A stretch of 64,000 nucleotides of DNA, taken from Hyaloperonospora brassicae (taxonomy: Eukaryota > Oomycota > Peronosporomycetes > Peronosporales > Peronosporaceae). Both the position numbers and the translations under genes were made by a program. The stretch covers positions 363,590 to 427,589 of the forward strand of contig CANTFL010001449.1 in the NCBI GenBank assembly GCA_947650285.1, read 5' to 3'. Each line of letters begins with the position of its first letter. Position 1 is the first letter of the stretch. The notes under the pieces were generated by a model that was not told the DNA's origin, searched no databases, and was given only the letters and a program-made list of their open reading frames with translations. Of the stretch, positions 11,269 to 24,011 are shown one piece after another.

Positions 11269-11733
11269 TGTATTGGGGTGAGCATGTAACATAAAAATTG
11301 ATATGAATGTATTGATTTTTGAATATCAACTATTTGGATAAATTTCAATCAACATTAATCGAAAAGAGGTAATGTTGACAGAATATCACCCCGATGGATA
11401 TATTCGTGGTTGCTCCACTTCTTCGTTGATGTATACGGTACATCAACAAGATTAACCACCAATCGCTGCTGGACGCGCGCAATGGGGGGTGAGCAAGAAA
11501 CCTACATATGGGATTGTAGTTTAACATATTTATATGAAGACAAAGATGGTTTATTAAAATAGCATCACTACATTAAATACAGCTCTACCTTTTCCCTCAG
11601 ACAGAGCTTTCAGGTTCTGTTTGCTTCCTCGCGCTTCCTCACGCCACGTTTACGTGACGTCAGGAGGACACAGACTTGTGCTCCATTAACACAAGGTCTT
11701 ACCAGTCACCTGGCAAGAGCGTTCCCCGTTACA
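11269..11733 (+). repeat. 3' LTR of family A element
   Basis: 465 bp, paired with 3529-3993, ending in canonical GTTACA. See the 5' LTR for the distribution of differences. Confidence 0.9.
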
Positions 11734-14700
11734 CGGATCATCTTGCTTAATTTTGACGCAGGGCAAGCAAGCTAATGTGAAATTGTAGGCACGTGAACAT
11801 GAACCTCACATAAAATATTTGCCCAGGAAAACAAAACAGACTTAACCTTGAGAAATGCGTGCTTGGATTTAATGAAATCGTAATTTTGTAGCTGAGGGTT
11901 GTAGGATGTATCTAAGGATCGTAGTGCGTATAGTTGCCCTCATCTAAAATCTTTAACATTTTTCGGTCTCTGTCACTCAGCCAATCCCCACCCTGTAGCT
12001 CTTTAAACACAATCATAATACCATTATGGGAGAATCATGCTACTAGCTTCGTTTCTATAGTCTCGGATTTTATTTCGAAAAAAATTACGCGAAGTTGTAG
12101 AACCGTAATGATCGGAGATTTCGATAAATTTTGGCTAGCGGCGAGCCACATCTGGTCGACCTAAAAATTTCCCGCGTACTTATTTTCTCGATTTTTACAA
12201 TTTTTTCACATTTAGCCCGATGAACAAGTAGACGAATCAGCATATAAACCATATCTGCTATCTCAAAACTGCGAAAGTGGCTGTAGTCACCCTAAAAGGC
12301 ATTGTTTTGCTTGTCAATATCCCCTATTTACTATTCAACACGACTAAGGCACATATCCAAATCCATCAAAGTTCATCACGTTTTGCCAAAACTATTGTAA
12401 AGCACAATAATTGGCAGCAGCTTAAACGTTCCCTTATGTTAGTATTAAATATGGGGGATAGTCTTTTACACCACACTTTTCGGTATATCCACACCAGTTA
12501 TTCCTATATCTACTAAATCTGTAGGAAGCCATACCGTAAAGGTTACGACACTTTTTTATTCCGACCAATCAATAATGTATTTTTACTACGGACGGTTTAC
12601 AATCAGGGGAGCTATTATAATTGGACGCAAAAATGATTTTTCACAGTATTTGGTTTTGACCTGTGTTGGCACTCACAACAGGCGGTGCGCCAATAACAAG
12701 TGGGGCTCAATCCTCGCTGAACGGTGCTACAAGAATAGACGTGATACTGTACAGGAAACAGCTCTTCCTGTAGTATCTATTGGCGGCTGAGACAACTAGG
12801 TGCGACTAAAGGGCAAATTAAACGGTCTGATACTTTATTTCTTACGTACAAAATATTTTATCAGGCATGTACGTGTGGGGCACTTCATTCCATAGGTCAA
12901 TAGCACCATGCTTCAAAATCGTAGCGTCTATCAAAGGAAATTGACAGTCATCGACGTATATAACTCAAGTGCGGCCGCTCAGTAAGTGAATTAAGCTATA
13001 GTCGAAGTGTCGGCACATGCAGTCTGACGTTGCTGTTCTGTTCTCTTTATCGTGTGTAGTCCGGTGGTATTGTTGCTTTTGTTTTTCTGCCCGTATGAAG
13101 CCTGACGTTTTTCTTGCCGACGTTATAGTTGCTGTTGCTGTTGATGCTGTTATCGCTATTTCTGATGCTGTTGTTGCTGTTGATTCTATTGATGGAGATA
13201 CTGTTGACGCTGATGATGTTGACAATATCGTCTTTGTATATTTCTCTCTTGTGCGGTTGGTAACTATACATGAAGAGATAGAAGGACGCTTGTTTAAAAA
13301 GACAATGTCTCAATAATATTTTTTGCCCATCATCTTTTACCTTCAGAATTATTCTATCTAGATGAAATGCTGGCGTTGCTATTTGATGCACGTAACACAT
13401 ACAGCAGTCAGTTTATCATTTTAAGGTAGATAAAATGTAATGGAAGGTACTTTCGATTTCTTCTACTATGTGCAATATGTCTTGTAAAATTATGGAGATA
13501 GGTACAAAAAAGATCTAGCTGCAAGCAACGTCTTAAACGCCACGAATTGCTTTTATAAAGCTTTTTCATTGATGTTTCTGCACGTGCTCAACGTTGTTGG
13601 TGCTAACGAATAGATCTTGCATTCGGACAAGCTACATTTTAGAAGACCGACCGAAGGCATGGGACATTATTCACACAAGTGCAGCATCCTGGTAGTCCAT
13701 TTAAATTGTGGCAGTCATGTCTATGTGCTACATTAGCAATAGAATCTTACCTTTCGTATATGATGCAGCTTACTTTATAAATTATCTCACTTTTGTCATG
13801 AATATACAATTCAGAGTGCTCGCCATCGAGAGTAGCTTCCATTCCACAATTGGTTTTTAAGACGCTTAAAACCCGAGCAGTCACTTCTAGACTTGTCTGT
13901 AATGGGAAATTACTGATTTCCTAGCCAAAAATTCTCCAATTTTTATTTTTTTTCTTGATATAGGCTAGGTGCATGGCGAAATTCTTCATAAATGCGACGA
14001 AGCAGGCACCATACGGGTCAATAAGGATGGGTGCGTTTAGATGTTCGACTGTGACGGACTACGACGCGAGATATTTCATCAAGATATTCACTGCCGTAGG
14101 CATGGACGCCTCAGCGTTGGCTGGCACCAACGATTGAAGGCTCATATTCATGTGCTGTCTAGAATTTGAAGTACACAAGCGTATATTTTGAATTATATCC
14201 AGTTCAATGCGGCTAATGACTTATCCTTTGTATACTGCACAGACATACATTAAAAAAAAACCCTCAGTGATCATAATATCGTGAAAATTTCTTTGCTGTG
14301 GAGTATAGCTACGATTATATTAAATTAAGTTAAACAGGTACTAAATTACTAAGGTGCCAACTTTGTCATTAAATTTGCAATACGCAATACAGTATGCTTT
14401 AAACTAGGCATTTGTATGGAGATCAAGCATATTTATGGCTTCATGCCGACAAATATGTCGGAATAATGTCGGAAAAAATAAGCCCTTCCCCTAATAGTCC
14501 GATTCGCGGAAACGGCTATATGAAGGATCATGGATCGTCTATAATCGAATGGCAATCTCCAATTGGTCCACCATCGCATACTGGGGTGAATGCAATTTTA
14601 TTTGTCGAACTTGTGATCATATTTATCCATACCACACCACTTTTTATATATTAAGTATTACCACACCATAACTTTTGTTTAATCAAAACATCACCACACA

Positions 14701-16057
14701 ACCACACCATCTTACCACACCGCCACATTGTGGCCAAACTCACCACATAATCTGTCTTCGCGAATCGAGACGTGATAAAGATTTTTGTCACGAAGTTGGG
14801 CTGGAGGCATGTTTCGCAATCACGATCAAACAATCGGACAACACCCGCATCTATCCGCGTGTAAAACTAGATTGTAAACTTGGCGGCTCATTTCCAATAA
14901 AAAGGTTGTATTTGTGATAAACAATAACCGACGTGAAAGCCGGACGCGGTTGACCTAATGCTGATGGAAAGCAGATGGAATCCAGCGGAATAGTGAATGG
15001 CATCTTGATGTGTGTGGAGGAAAAAGCAGAAAGTGTGGTGCCATAGCAAATTTCTTAGTTTTTCGCATCATCTCCAAACCACATCAGGACTACATTCGTA
15101 TCTCTCACTAAGTCATGCGTCGGTTGTGAGAGAAACATTGCCGATACATCTTTGCTAAAGTAGTCGGACGAGTTGCAGGGAATCACCCAGTACGAATTTT
15201 GTACAGATAATTACACTGTGGGTGTTCGATCGACTTCAAAAGACGCGGTTGAGTCCGACGGCCTAACGGACGCCACTTGACGGTGCATCGACATCCAAAC
15301 ATATCAATACTCGGTAACTGGCAAACGGGAGAGGCTGAATCATTGCACAGCTGATAGTTGTGACTCAAGTGACTTCATTAACACTACCCGCCAGCCTGCT
15401 ACGCGTGGCTACCAGGTCTAGTTTGTCTAGGTCAAGATAAGCGCTCCGCTTGAATGTCGGCAACACGTAGCAGCAATAGCTATGCATTTCGCTTGGGGCA
15501 CTTCGATCACCTTGCGTAGCGCTTAGCACTTCAAATACTGCAGCACTATATGCAGTGCTCAGTTTCATACAAGAGCAACAGCGTCTCAGTCATTAAACAT
15601 GCGAAGTCCGTGTCAGTAGCTGATCAAGAGTTGATCAGTACGAAGTCGTGGTTTACAACAAGTAAACATCCTTAACGACAGGAAGAGCACTCGAGTAGCT
15701 CCGGCACGTAGGATTGATCGCTTCCACATCCTGCCAGCATCATTGCCAGCATATTTTGTGCTCACGTTGCGACTACATAACATCCACGGTTAGTGAACAC
15801 AACAGTAACGGTTTTTTCAGCTGCGCTCTGTGCTGTAAGAGCGAATGGGACTGTCAAGTACTTCGAAACTCTATCATGAACCGACAAAGCAGTGCTATAG
15901 GTCTTGACTATGTTGCCGATGTGATCGATCAATTATTTATTGGCTACACATTGGCGGTGTACATAGAAGACAGCGCCACGTTGGTAGTGGCAAACGAGTG
16001 TCCTTGCTCACTATCTCTGACCGATGCAGCTGAAACTAGTCGGCCCTGTATCGGTTG
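11734..16057. other. AT-rich intergenic region, no recognised gene
   Basis: Many short frames but none recognisable. Two weak items: a 54-codon + frame at 13973-14137 preceded by a possible 3' splice site, and a Cys-rich 119-codon + frame at 15714-16073 (CQHHCQHILCSRC near its start). The latter runs into the B2 LTR, so any host gene there would be interrupted. A CCACACCA-rich patch lies at 14635-14725. None is strong enough to call as a gene. Confidence 0.45.
13128..13223 (+). repeat. imperfect GTTGCT/GATGCT trinucleotide repeat
   Basis: Runs of GTTGCTGTTGCTGTTGATGCTGT and variants extend for ~95 bp. They create long Val/Ala/Asp-rich frames on + and Asn/Ser-rich frames on -. These are composition effects, not genes. 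Confidence 0.7.
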
Positions 16058-16588
16058 TGTGGTGGAGTGGTGATCCAAAATTTATTGTGATCCCGATTCT
16101 CCACTGGCGCCCGGATGACCGACTAACGGAGGAGGTACTTCGATTCCGTGCTCTAAGTTGTCTTGCTCACCTTGTGTACCCGTCTGTCGGAGCGGGTTGA
16201 ACTCTTCGTGGTGGATTTGAGTTGAAACTGAACTTGACCGTTTTTGGGATAGGGGGTGATCGGGCGGATATTCTTCACTCGATCGCAAGTACACTTGGGC
16301 ATTCTCCCAGAGTCGCATGTATCCAAAGATTAGTTTGTTCCGCGATCTTTCTGACCACTTGAGACGCCTGGCAATCTTGAATCTAAACCGTAAGGTTCCC
16401 TGCGTCCAATCGCAGTTGCGAGGAGGTGTGTGTGTGAGAATTTATGTTCCGCCTGGCCACACAATCCAAAGGCGAATTTTGCAGAGAAGCGATTTACTCT
16501 CTCTTCGACGGGAGGCCAAAGATCCTGCCCGGAAGAAGTCGACGCGTGTCTTTCGCTGCAAATTCAATTCTGTTTAATGTCAACTAAC
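16058..16588 (-). repeat. B2 3' LTR, distal fragment
   Basis: On the minus strand this matches the second half of the B1 LTRs with strong divergence (roughly three-quarters identity by eye). Examples are the CGAAAGACAC-CGTCGACTTC block, the CCAGTGGAG...GATCAC end and the terminal CCACCACA. It breaks off at 16588 within a CAAC-rich site where B1 is inserted; the rest resumes at 29070. Confidence 0.8.
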
Positions 16589-17544
16589 TGTGAAGAAGCG
16601 CGAAGGAAGAATGACGAAAGTGGATCGCGCGATCCACCTAACGTGCGAAACCAGTTTGATTGGTGGAGCGCGTTCGGAGATGGGCCTGTTGGGACGAAGA
16701 AGGTGACCAAACGACTGATTAGAGGGAAACGACTATCCAAGTCGCGCGGGTTGATGCACCTTCTATCCTGGATACTGCTGGTGTGTGTGGATCACATAAT
16801 GGGTGCGGATCACATGATTGGTGTGGATCAAATACTGCGATCCACCACACCGCGATCCACTGTGGAGCGATCCTACGGATGATCTGCTGTGGACCACATG
16901 AGATATGAGATGAATGACATAGACAGGCGATGCACAACAGTTGACCTATCGAACAGATAGGCATAGTTATAGGTTTTTGATTTGGTTGGTTGACATTAAA
17001 CAGACATGAATTTGCAACGAAAGACACACGTCGACTTCTCTCGGGAAGGATCTTTCGCCACGCGTTGAATAGAGAGTCACCCACGTCTCTGCAAACTTCG
17101 ACCTTGGTTTTTTTAGCCATGCGGAACGTCAATTCGCACCCCCCTCAACTGCGATAGCACGCAGTGAACCCTACGGTTCAGATTCAAGATCGCGAGACGG
17201 CTCAAGTGGTCAGAAGGCTCGCGTATCAAGCATCACCCCTGGCAAAGGCGACTATGGGAGAGCGCCCAAGTTACAAGCTATCGGGTGAAGAACTTTCACG
17301 CTATCCGCACCTACGTTTGACCGGGTGAAGCATTTCCAACCGATCAACACCTATCCCTAAGACGGTTAAGTTCAGCTTCAGCTCAAGTCTACCAAGAGGT
17401 GCGCAACCCGCCCCACCGACGGGTACACATGGTGATCAAGAAGACATATAGCACGGAATCGGGGTACTCCCTTCGTTAGTCGGTCGTCCGGGCGCCAGTG
17501 GAGAGTCGGGATCACACGGAAATTGTGATCACCACTCCACCGCA
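16589..17544 (+). repeat. 5' LTR of B1
   Basis: 956 bp, pairing with 28112-29069. The stretch from about 16722 to 17059 is identical to the 3' copy by eye. The first ~130 bp and especially the last ~200 bp carry most of the differences. It is rich in GGATC motifs. Confidence 0.88.
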
Positions 17545-17567
17545 ATGATGTGCGTGCCCGGATCTTC

Positions 17568-17585
17568 TGGCGACTCGGGATTTCA
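17568..17585 (+). other. primer binding site, B1
   Basis: TGGCGACTCGGGATTTCA would pair with a tRNA 3' end ...CCCGAGTCGCCA. It begins 23 bp after the LTR, a larger gap than usual. The same sequence lies at 40446-40463 (minus) in B2. Confidence 0.6.
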
Positions 17586-17897
17586 CCATGAGTCCCTGAC
17601 CGAAGAAGTCAAGATCAATTCTGAACCTGGCCTACAAGCGCCAGCGAAAGAGGGGTCGTCGCAGATACCTGAGGACGAAAGATCTCCAGATTGTCAAAGT
17701 TTTTTTGGGGGGGGGGGGCTTTGACGACAAGAAAATATAAGAGGAAGATTGGTCGCACGATATGGAAAAAAACATCAACTCCTTTCTGAGGTCCCTTCGG
17801 GGCCGTTGCATATCGCGCTGAATAGCACGATATGCAGGATAAAAGTCTTAGGGGAACCCCCGAACGATTTTAATTTATATCAGATGAACCATCAGAA

Positions 17898-19960
17898 ATG
17901 ATGAAAATAAAAATTAGGTGTTCCGACGACTCTAAGAAGCTAGCCGCGGTGAAACAAGATCGAAACGTCTACAAGATCAGGCCAGCCGGAGACAAGGTCA
18001 AGATGGAGAAGATGGATCACGCCTCTCAGTTACTGCATCGCGAAGAGAATTTTGAAGATTGGCGATTCGACGAAATCAGCCGGCAATACCATTTGAAGGA
18101 GCTGAAGAAGCTGTTGTCAAGCGATATAGTGCTTAAGACAATCTAGCCGAAGCTGACCGGATCGCTACGCGGACCGATATCAGCGCCTGAACCAACTCCG
18201 AACGTGTTGAAGGCGCTCCGACGTCTAATGAAATAGCTAACTGAAGCGGGGCTCGCGGCCGGAACGTTTGACGCACAAACTCTACTAGAGTGCAACCACG
18301 ATCGAGTGATCGCTGCCAAACAGTCGCTGTTAAAGACGTTGAGCCCGCTCATAGGAACACGTGATCCTGAAACAACCTGACCCCGCCAATCGGCACCACG
18401 GATCAACGGATCACGCCGCGAGTCACTATGGATCAGGTTCTCACGCCGATCAACGAGTTCCCCAAGGATGAACACGCTGGATCGTCCCGATATGCTTCAG
18501 TGGCATCGGAAGAGGACTCAAACGATTCGTTCGAGATCCAACGGATGTCGCTTGGGCAAAAGGGCGCGGGTTTCTTGCAAACGAAGTTTGAACGGAATGA
18601 GGCAAAGGCGCAAGCGGGAAAGCCCAACGGCGACGCAGGTCATGAAAATGGTGGAATCAGATCAGGTGATATCCTATTTTCGAGCTTTCACGAAGAAGTA
18701 TGAGATAGAACAAGCCCGCATGAACGCCGGACGATCGGCTAATCGTCATCCCGAACCGGAGATCTCCATGCCGAATATTTACATGGAGTCGGTTGAACCG
18801 CGTCTGAGTGGATTGAACGACCATGATCGTGAGCGCCGAGACCAAGGAAGCAAGAGATTACCGCAGATGGCGACGGTAGGAGCGGCGGAGAGTGGTGGAT
18901 TCTCTAACCAAAGAATTCGAATGTCTGCCATGGCCGAACTGAAAGAATTATCCGGAAGAGAAAAGAACGAGGAACGGGTTAGAAACTGGATCAGTAAGAT
19001 GAAGTCGGCGTTCCTACGCGATCAAGCGCCGGATGCAGAGAAGTGCCTGGTATTCAGCGATCTTTATACGGGACCGTCGCGTGACTGGTATAATCAGCTC
19101 GGTCGCTCAACGAGAACCTCGTAGAAGGCACTCTTGGAGGGCTTCATGGCAAAATACGGAGGGAAGAATAGTGTTTCAGTTGGGAGGCTCTATTACCATG
19201 CCCGTAAGCGATCGAACGAGACTCCATTGGAGTACTTGTACCGTCTGAATGTAGCCGCGATCCGGGCGAAGATCCCGATACGAGATGGATCGCCCGCCAC
19301 TTGCAAGGAGCATGTGAATCATTACATTGATACTCTGGAAGATCGCCATCCGGCGAGAATGTTGACAATTTTACGCCTCGGAGATGCAGACGATCTTGAG
19401 GGAAATCTACAAGAATCCGATAATATGGAAGTCCGAAAAGCTCACGCCTCTATGGGGTCGAGCAAGTTTCGACATCGTGCTACGTCATAGGCGTCCCAAG
19501 TGCCAGCCAAACTATCGCGGGCTGTGAGAGCGATCCACGTGGAAAGCGAGAGCAGTGGGTCAAAAGTTTTTATTTCGGCGGATCGGACTCCGACTCGGAT
19601 CGACGCAAAGCATACATGGATACAGCTGCGGATCGCGCTCAGAAGCCAGGAGACCCGATCGTCCACAACGAGAGATTTGATCAAGAGAGGCAATACGATC
19701 GTGGGAAGCCTCAAACAGTATGTACGCACTGTGGATAGAAGAGACATGACGATCGAGGATGTTGGAAGCGACTTACGTTTCAGAAGTGTGGAAGTAAGGG
19801 TCATCCTGCCGAAAAATGCTACTACGTTTGTTCCGTATGCAAAAACGTCCACGAGGAAGGAAAGTGCCCGATGAAACAACACGTTCCGTCAGTGGTATGT
19901 TCCTACCAAGCATTCAGTAATTTTGCCGGAACAAGTCGAGAAGATGCTAAATTAGGACGC
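17898..19960 (+). pseudogene. gag of B1, broken (capsid-like domain and zinc knuckles)
   Basis: An N-terminal frame (17898-18146) is Lys/Glu-rich. The main Gag frame is 18468-19490, interrupted by TAG at 19122-19124. It contains NWISKMKSAFLRD, LFTGPSRDWYNQL-like, LLEGFMAKYGG and ARKRSNETPLEYLYRLN, which are typical of the retrotransposon Gag capsid domain. A frameshift at ~19500-19700 leads to a region with CCHC knuckles: CTHCG-stop-KRHDDRGC (19721-19762), a second with its first Cys changed (KCGSKGHPAEKC), and CSVCKNVHEEGKC near 19835-19873. Gag would form the particle and the knuckles bind RNA. The same lesions are in B2. Confidence 0.75.
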
Positions 19961-20231
19961 TCGCCAGGTTGGAATCTGGTACGAGCCGAGCGTTCTAGGC
20001 TCTGCGTATGTGCATTTGTGGAGAGGAAGTATGTCGACGGAAGCGATGACAAACAGGATGATTGACATATTACATGTGATTTTTCCAACGGTCTGCGTTC
20101 CATTTCGAGTGTTAGAAAACAATGACGAGTACGCCCGGTCGCCGACCAAGATGGAACTTGTATTAGCGCCGGGCGAGTCAAGGGGATATTGGAATTACCA
20201 TACACCAGGAAAATGCGGTAAGCAAGCTTAA

Positions 20232-20595
20232 GTGATTGGGAAAATTAACAACGAAAAGGCCGCAATGATACTTGACTCGGGAGCTGAGATCTCGATCGTG
20301 GACACTTCCTTTACTCGTAACGTAGGATGTGTCATCGACGAGAATAAAAAAACAGAAGTGTGTGGGGATAGGTGAAAGCACGTACATGACCAAAGGACTT
20401 TCCAATATCAAGATCACCCTAAATGGATCGCTGGTGTACTACTTTGATGTATGGGTGGGTGAGCAAGTGATTCAAGCAGCAATATTAGGTATGAATTTCA
20501 TGGTACCCGCAAGTATACGAATTAATATAGCTGATGGGACGCTGGTATTGCCGGATGAAGTGAGAATTCATCTATCAGGACGCATATCTCTGTAA
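20232..20595 (+). pseudogene. retropepsin-type protease of B1, frameshifted
   Basis: AMILDSGAEISIVDTSF (about 20262-20312) contains the canonical DSGA aspartic protease motif. At 20341-20352 an A-run coincides with a frameshift; homology resumes in the frame 20329-20595 with GLSNIKITLNG...AAILGMNFMVPA, the second half of the retropepsin fold. A partly open linker (20599-21170) follows before RT. Confidence 0.75.
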
Positions 20596-21555
20596 GGATT
20601 GTCCATGCAGCCGATCGGGATCCCAGAACAGCACGTGGTTCTGCCGGTCGGTGGATCGACCGATATAAGAATCGGCAATACCCTGTTCAACGCCAAACTG
20701 TGGGTGGGGAGCGATCCACCATGGGTACCCACCGTAACCACTGTGATAGGTCGGATCAAGTACTTGAATCTGACAAATCTCAGCGATAACGTAGTTACCC
20801 TCGATCGCGGACCGGCTTCAGGCTGGACTATGGCTGCCGGCATGGTACCTCGATACCCATGCTACGTCTCAGTTTAATCGTGAGGGTAAAAAGGGTGGCA
20901 GACTCTATCATTTACAGCAAGCAACGAGAAAAAGAGGAAGAACTGCCACCCGAATACGCTGTTCCACTTGTGGATCTCCCACTATACCCTACGCCGAAGA
21001 AGATTTTAAGTCGACCGAACGATAAATATGGATCAACGGACAGCCCCATCCGAGACGAGATAGTTGATTCACGTGTGGAGCCACTACGATGTGTCGTCAA
21101 TACGATCGAGGAGAAGGGCAAAGGCGATCGAGTACCCGAGGGGTCAATCGAAGGAGGTGAAACGAATTAGGAAAGGAATACCGATCGATCGCATGAAGGA
21201 TCGCGTCACGTGATCGACGACCTATAAGTGAATTTATTGATCAAAAAGCGTAATGCCTGTGGGTAAAATGATTTATGAACAAGGGACAAACGACGGAGAA
21301 GGCGATCAGTCCAAGAAATAGTCCGGACCTTCACCAGATGTAAATATCGATGAAGAGCCGTGTTCGGAGGATGACCGAATCGCGGGAGAGCCGAATATCT
21401 CTACCTATCGTCATGAAAGTGGGGAGCTCTACGCCTAGGATGTGGATCAGTACATGGCGGTACTGCCTGACATTGTTACGCCTACTGCCGAAGTTACGAT
21501 GGACGATATTTAGGTAGACGATCCGGACTTACCGCTGACTGATGGCCAGGAACGA

Positions 21556-22480
21556 TTGAGACAACTGATCTGGAGAAATAAGCACCTGCTTATTGGTAAA
21601 GGTAACGCAATCATTGCAGCCGCACGAGGGGCGATATGCAATATTGATATGGAAGGAGTGATCCCGATCGCGCAGATAGTACGGATAGTAGCGCCTAAGT
21701 TTCGCGAAAAGCTAGCGGATTTGACCAAAGAACTGCTATCAGCCAAGATTATTCGACTTTCCGCATCACCATGGGTCTCGCCGATCGTCGTTATCATCAA
21801 TAAGAATGGCGAGGACATTCAATTTTATATCGACTATCGACGGGTAAATCACCTGACAAGGCTTATTGTGTATCCAATGTCATTGATCAGTGAGCTTTTA
21901 AGGGACATGGACAAAGCGATGTGGTATTGCACACTGGATATGGCAAGCGGGATTTGGGTGGTGGAGATGACAGAAAGAGCAAGAAGTTTTTCAGCATTAA
22001 TCACGCCGTGAGGCTTGTTTGAGTGGATACGGATGTCGTTCGTGTTAAAGAACGCTCCGCAGATTTACCAACGCCTGATTGACAATGCACTGTATGGCTA
22101 TTTGAAGATCGGGGCCGACCCAGATGCACCCTCGATGGAATCGTCAAAACGGATCGATGTGTTCACAGAGGGAGAGCTAGACACCAGTCAGACACCTTCT
22201 GTGCTAGGTCGGAGATCGTACATCTATGATATACTGATCCCAGCTACATCGTGGACCGATTTATACGAAAGAGTAGATGGATTGATACGGGTATGCGAAA
22301 AGTGGAATTTGTCGATCAGTCTGACCAAAAGGATTGGGGGACGACGCAAGGTGGATTACCTCGTTCATTAAGTATCACTCGCTGGATTGAAGATCTCGAA
22401 GGATCTCGTATCGCTGGTCAATATTCCGTTTCCGCGAACGCTGCGGTCGATGCAGTCGTTTCTGGGTAGTTTGAATTACT
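21556..22480 (+). pseudogene. reverse transcriptase of B1, catalytic motif lost
   Basis: RT motifs in order: LLSAKIIRLSASPWVSPIVV, FYIDYRRVNHLT, WYCTLDMASGIW (motif A), a stop at 22009-22011, GLFEWIRMSFVLKNAPQIYQ (motif B), and YIYDIL at 22219-22236 where YIDDIL is expected. The first motif-C aspartate is therefore Tyr, which should abolish polymerisation. About 40 residues (Asp/Ser/Glu-rich) separate motif B from motif C, more than in standard gypsy RTs. The thumb region continues in another frame near 22387-22480 (FLGSLNYYSRFIEDF). B2 shares all these features. Confidence 0.8.
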
Positions 22481-22689
22481 ATAGCCGATTCATTGAAGAC
22501 TTTGCAATATTTGTATCGGTGTTATACGAATTACGCAAAGCCGACTTCCACGAGATCCGAAGCATGGATGAGACGGAGTCGTCTACACTGAATGGAAAGA
22601 GAGTTGACGACAGGAAGTGCCGTGGTGATAGCAATCCAGACCTTAACGTTGTTACAGGGTGCGATCCGACCTCAACCGACAGAGGTCGA

Positions 22690-23130
22690 TGCGAGAAAGC
22701 AATGGTCTCGTTCATCATGTTGAAGGATAAGATCGCTAAAACTCAGATTCTTAAACATTTTGATCCGATTCGCCCTCTAGTGATCGTAGTCTATGCTAGT
22801 AAATGAGCTGTATCTGCATCTTTGCTACAAGAACACGATGGAACATACTGGCCGTAACGTTCATGCGCTGAACGCTAAAACCAAACGGAATTAACTATGG
22901 AATGGGGGAAAATAAGTTTTGGCTCTGCTGCGCATCCTGGATATCGGCTACACTATGTTGGTTTCACGAGAGATCAAGGTGTTCACACGTCATTCGACGT
23001 TGGCCTGGCTGGTACAATCTTCAAGTCTGAACGGGAGGCTAGGGAGATGGGCGGCGTTGTTATCGAATAGGACGCTGGAGATCAAGAAGTGTGAAAAGGG
23101 AGAAGATGAACTACTTGGTACACTCGCCAT
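22690..23130 (+). pseudogene. gypsy-type RNase H of B1, broken
   Basis: MLKDKIAKTQILKHFDPIRP and VIVVYASK (22720-22805) correspond to the start of the RT-linked RNase H. After two stops, LALLRILDIGYTMLVSREIK, TRHSTLAWLVQSS and LNGRLGRWAALLS (22919-23075) cover the rest and the tether. Several stops make it non-functional. Confidence 0.7.
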
Positions 23131-23229
23131 CAGCAAAACCCCGCCCGGGGAGGTTGACGAGATGTTGATCGCGATCTCCCCTCAGAAACAGTCGAAACAT
23201 ACTATAAGTATGCTACCGCCAACGGTGGA

Positions 23230-23673
23230 GGAGGGTAAAAGCGTTTGGGTGGTCAGTTTCGATGGATCGGCCCAGACCAAACGAAAAGGCGGGGCGTATA
23301 GAGCAATAGTGTGGAAGCGCCCATAATGGAAGATCGTGAATGCTGTAGCCGAATACGCAATAGACCTGATAGTGAATGAGCTAGTTATCGTAGGTTGCTA
23401 CTAGGTTTCGCTCTCCTGGCCTATCAAACACGGGGGCGTATCATCATTTGTGGCGATTCTAACTTAGTGATCAGACAGATGCGCGGAGAAATTGATTGCA
23501 AGGCGCCTGGATTGAAGTTGCAACATCATAATGATATGGGTAAACTCCGATCGTGTCCGATCCACAAATTCCTACACATGAAGAAGGATTGGAATCATAT
23601 TGCTGATCGATTGGCAAGTAAGGCTTTGCAACAAGAGCAAGGCTCGATCGCTTCATCCGATCAAGATGTTTAG
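23230..23673 (+). pseudogene. second (additional) RNase H domain of B1
   Basis: VWVVSFDGSAQTKRKGGA (23248-23301), the E-containing AEYAIDLIVNE region, ICGDSNLVIRQMRGEIDCK (23449-23505) and HMKKDWNHIADRLASKAL (23575-23628) are the D-E-D-H/D motifs of a cellular/archaeal-type RNase HI. It follows the ordinary gypsy RNase H. Such dual RNase H arrangements are known for plant Tat elements and oomycete gypsy elements; I recall the name Chronos for the latter. One stop and one shift separate the halves. Confidence 0.75.
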
Positions 23674-24011
23674 GATGTATGTTCGTTGAGCCGGTTGGAC
23701 GAGTTGTTGACACCCAAAAGTGTCGATCGGGTCGTGAACATATCTGCCGTCACTAGATCAGTCGTAAGGAGACGTCGATCGCCTGAGGTCTTGCGAGAGG
23801 AATTCATCTGGTAGGTCATAATCGAGATAAAGAAGAAAGCGCAGGAAAAAGAGAGTTGGACCGCCAACCTGAAGGAATTCCTGATCGGAGAGATAACGAA
23901 GTTGAGTATTGAAGAAGCAAATCTATGGGCTCAGATCGCGTCCGAATATGAAGTAGACAAAAGCGGACTATTTGTTTCAGCCCGAGATCAACGGAAGATC
24001 CGGATAATCGG

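Larger units (their letters stand above)
3529..11733 (+). mobile_element. Ty3/gypsy LTR retrotransposon, family A, full-length but decayed
   Basis: Two 465-bp direct repeats (3529-3993 and 11269-11733) bound an 8.2-kb element. Each is delimited by TGTAAC...GTTACA; the last base of the 5' copy is G. The order is PBS, gag, protease, RT, RNase H, integrase, integrase C-terminal module, antisense ORF, polypurine tract, LTR. RT and RNase H preceding integrase is the Ty3/gypsy order. The flanks CGGAG (3524-3528) and CGGAT (11734-11738) are a probable 5-bp target-site duplication with one mismatch. Every sense gene carries stops and frameshifts, so the copy cannot encode its own machinery. Motif style matches common Phytophthora gypsy elements. 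Confidence 0.9.

Noticed and set aside
13017..13400. Open frames on both strands around 13.0-13.4 kb
   Set aside because: Produced by an imperfect trinucleotide repeat; composition is Val/Ala/Asp or Asn/Ser only.
14412..14654. Frame starting MYGDQAY, slightly reminiscent of a DDE transposase motif
   Set aside because: Only a few residues resemble it, no further catalytic region or terminal inverted repeats were seen.
15714..16073. 119-codon Cys-rich frame before the B2 LTR
   Set aside because: No recognisable family or secretion signal, and it runs into LTR sequence; kept only as a note in the intergenic entry.
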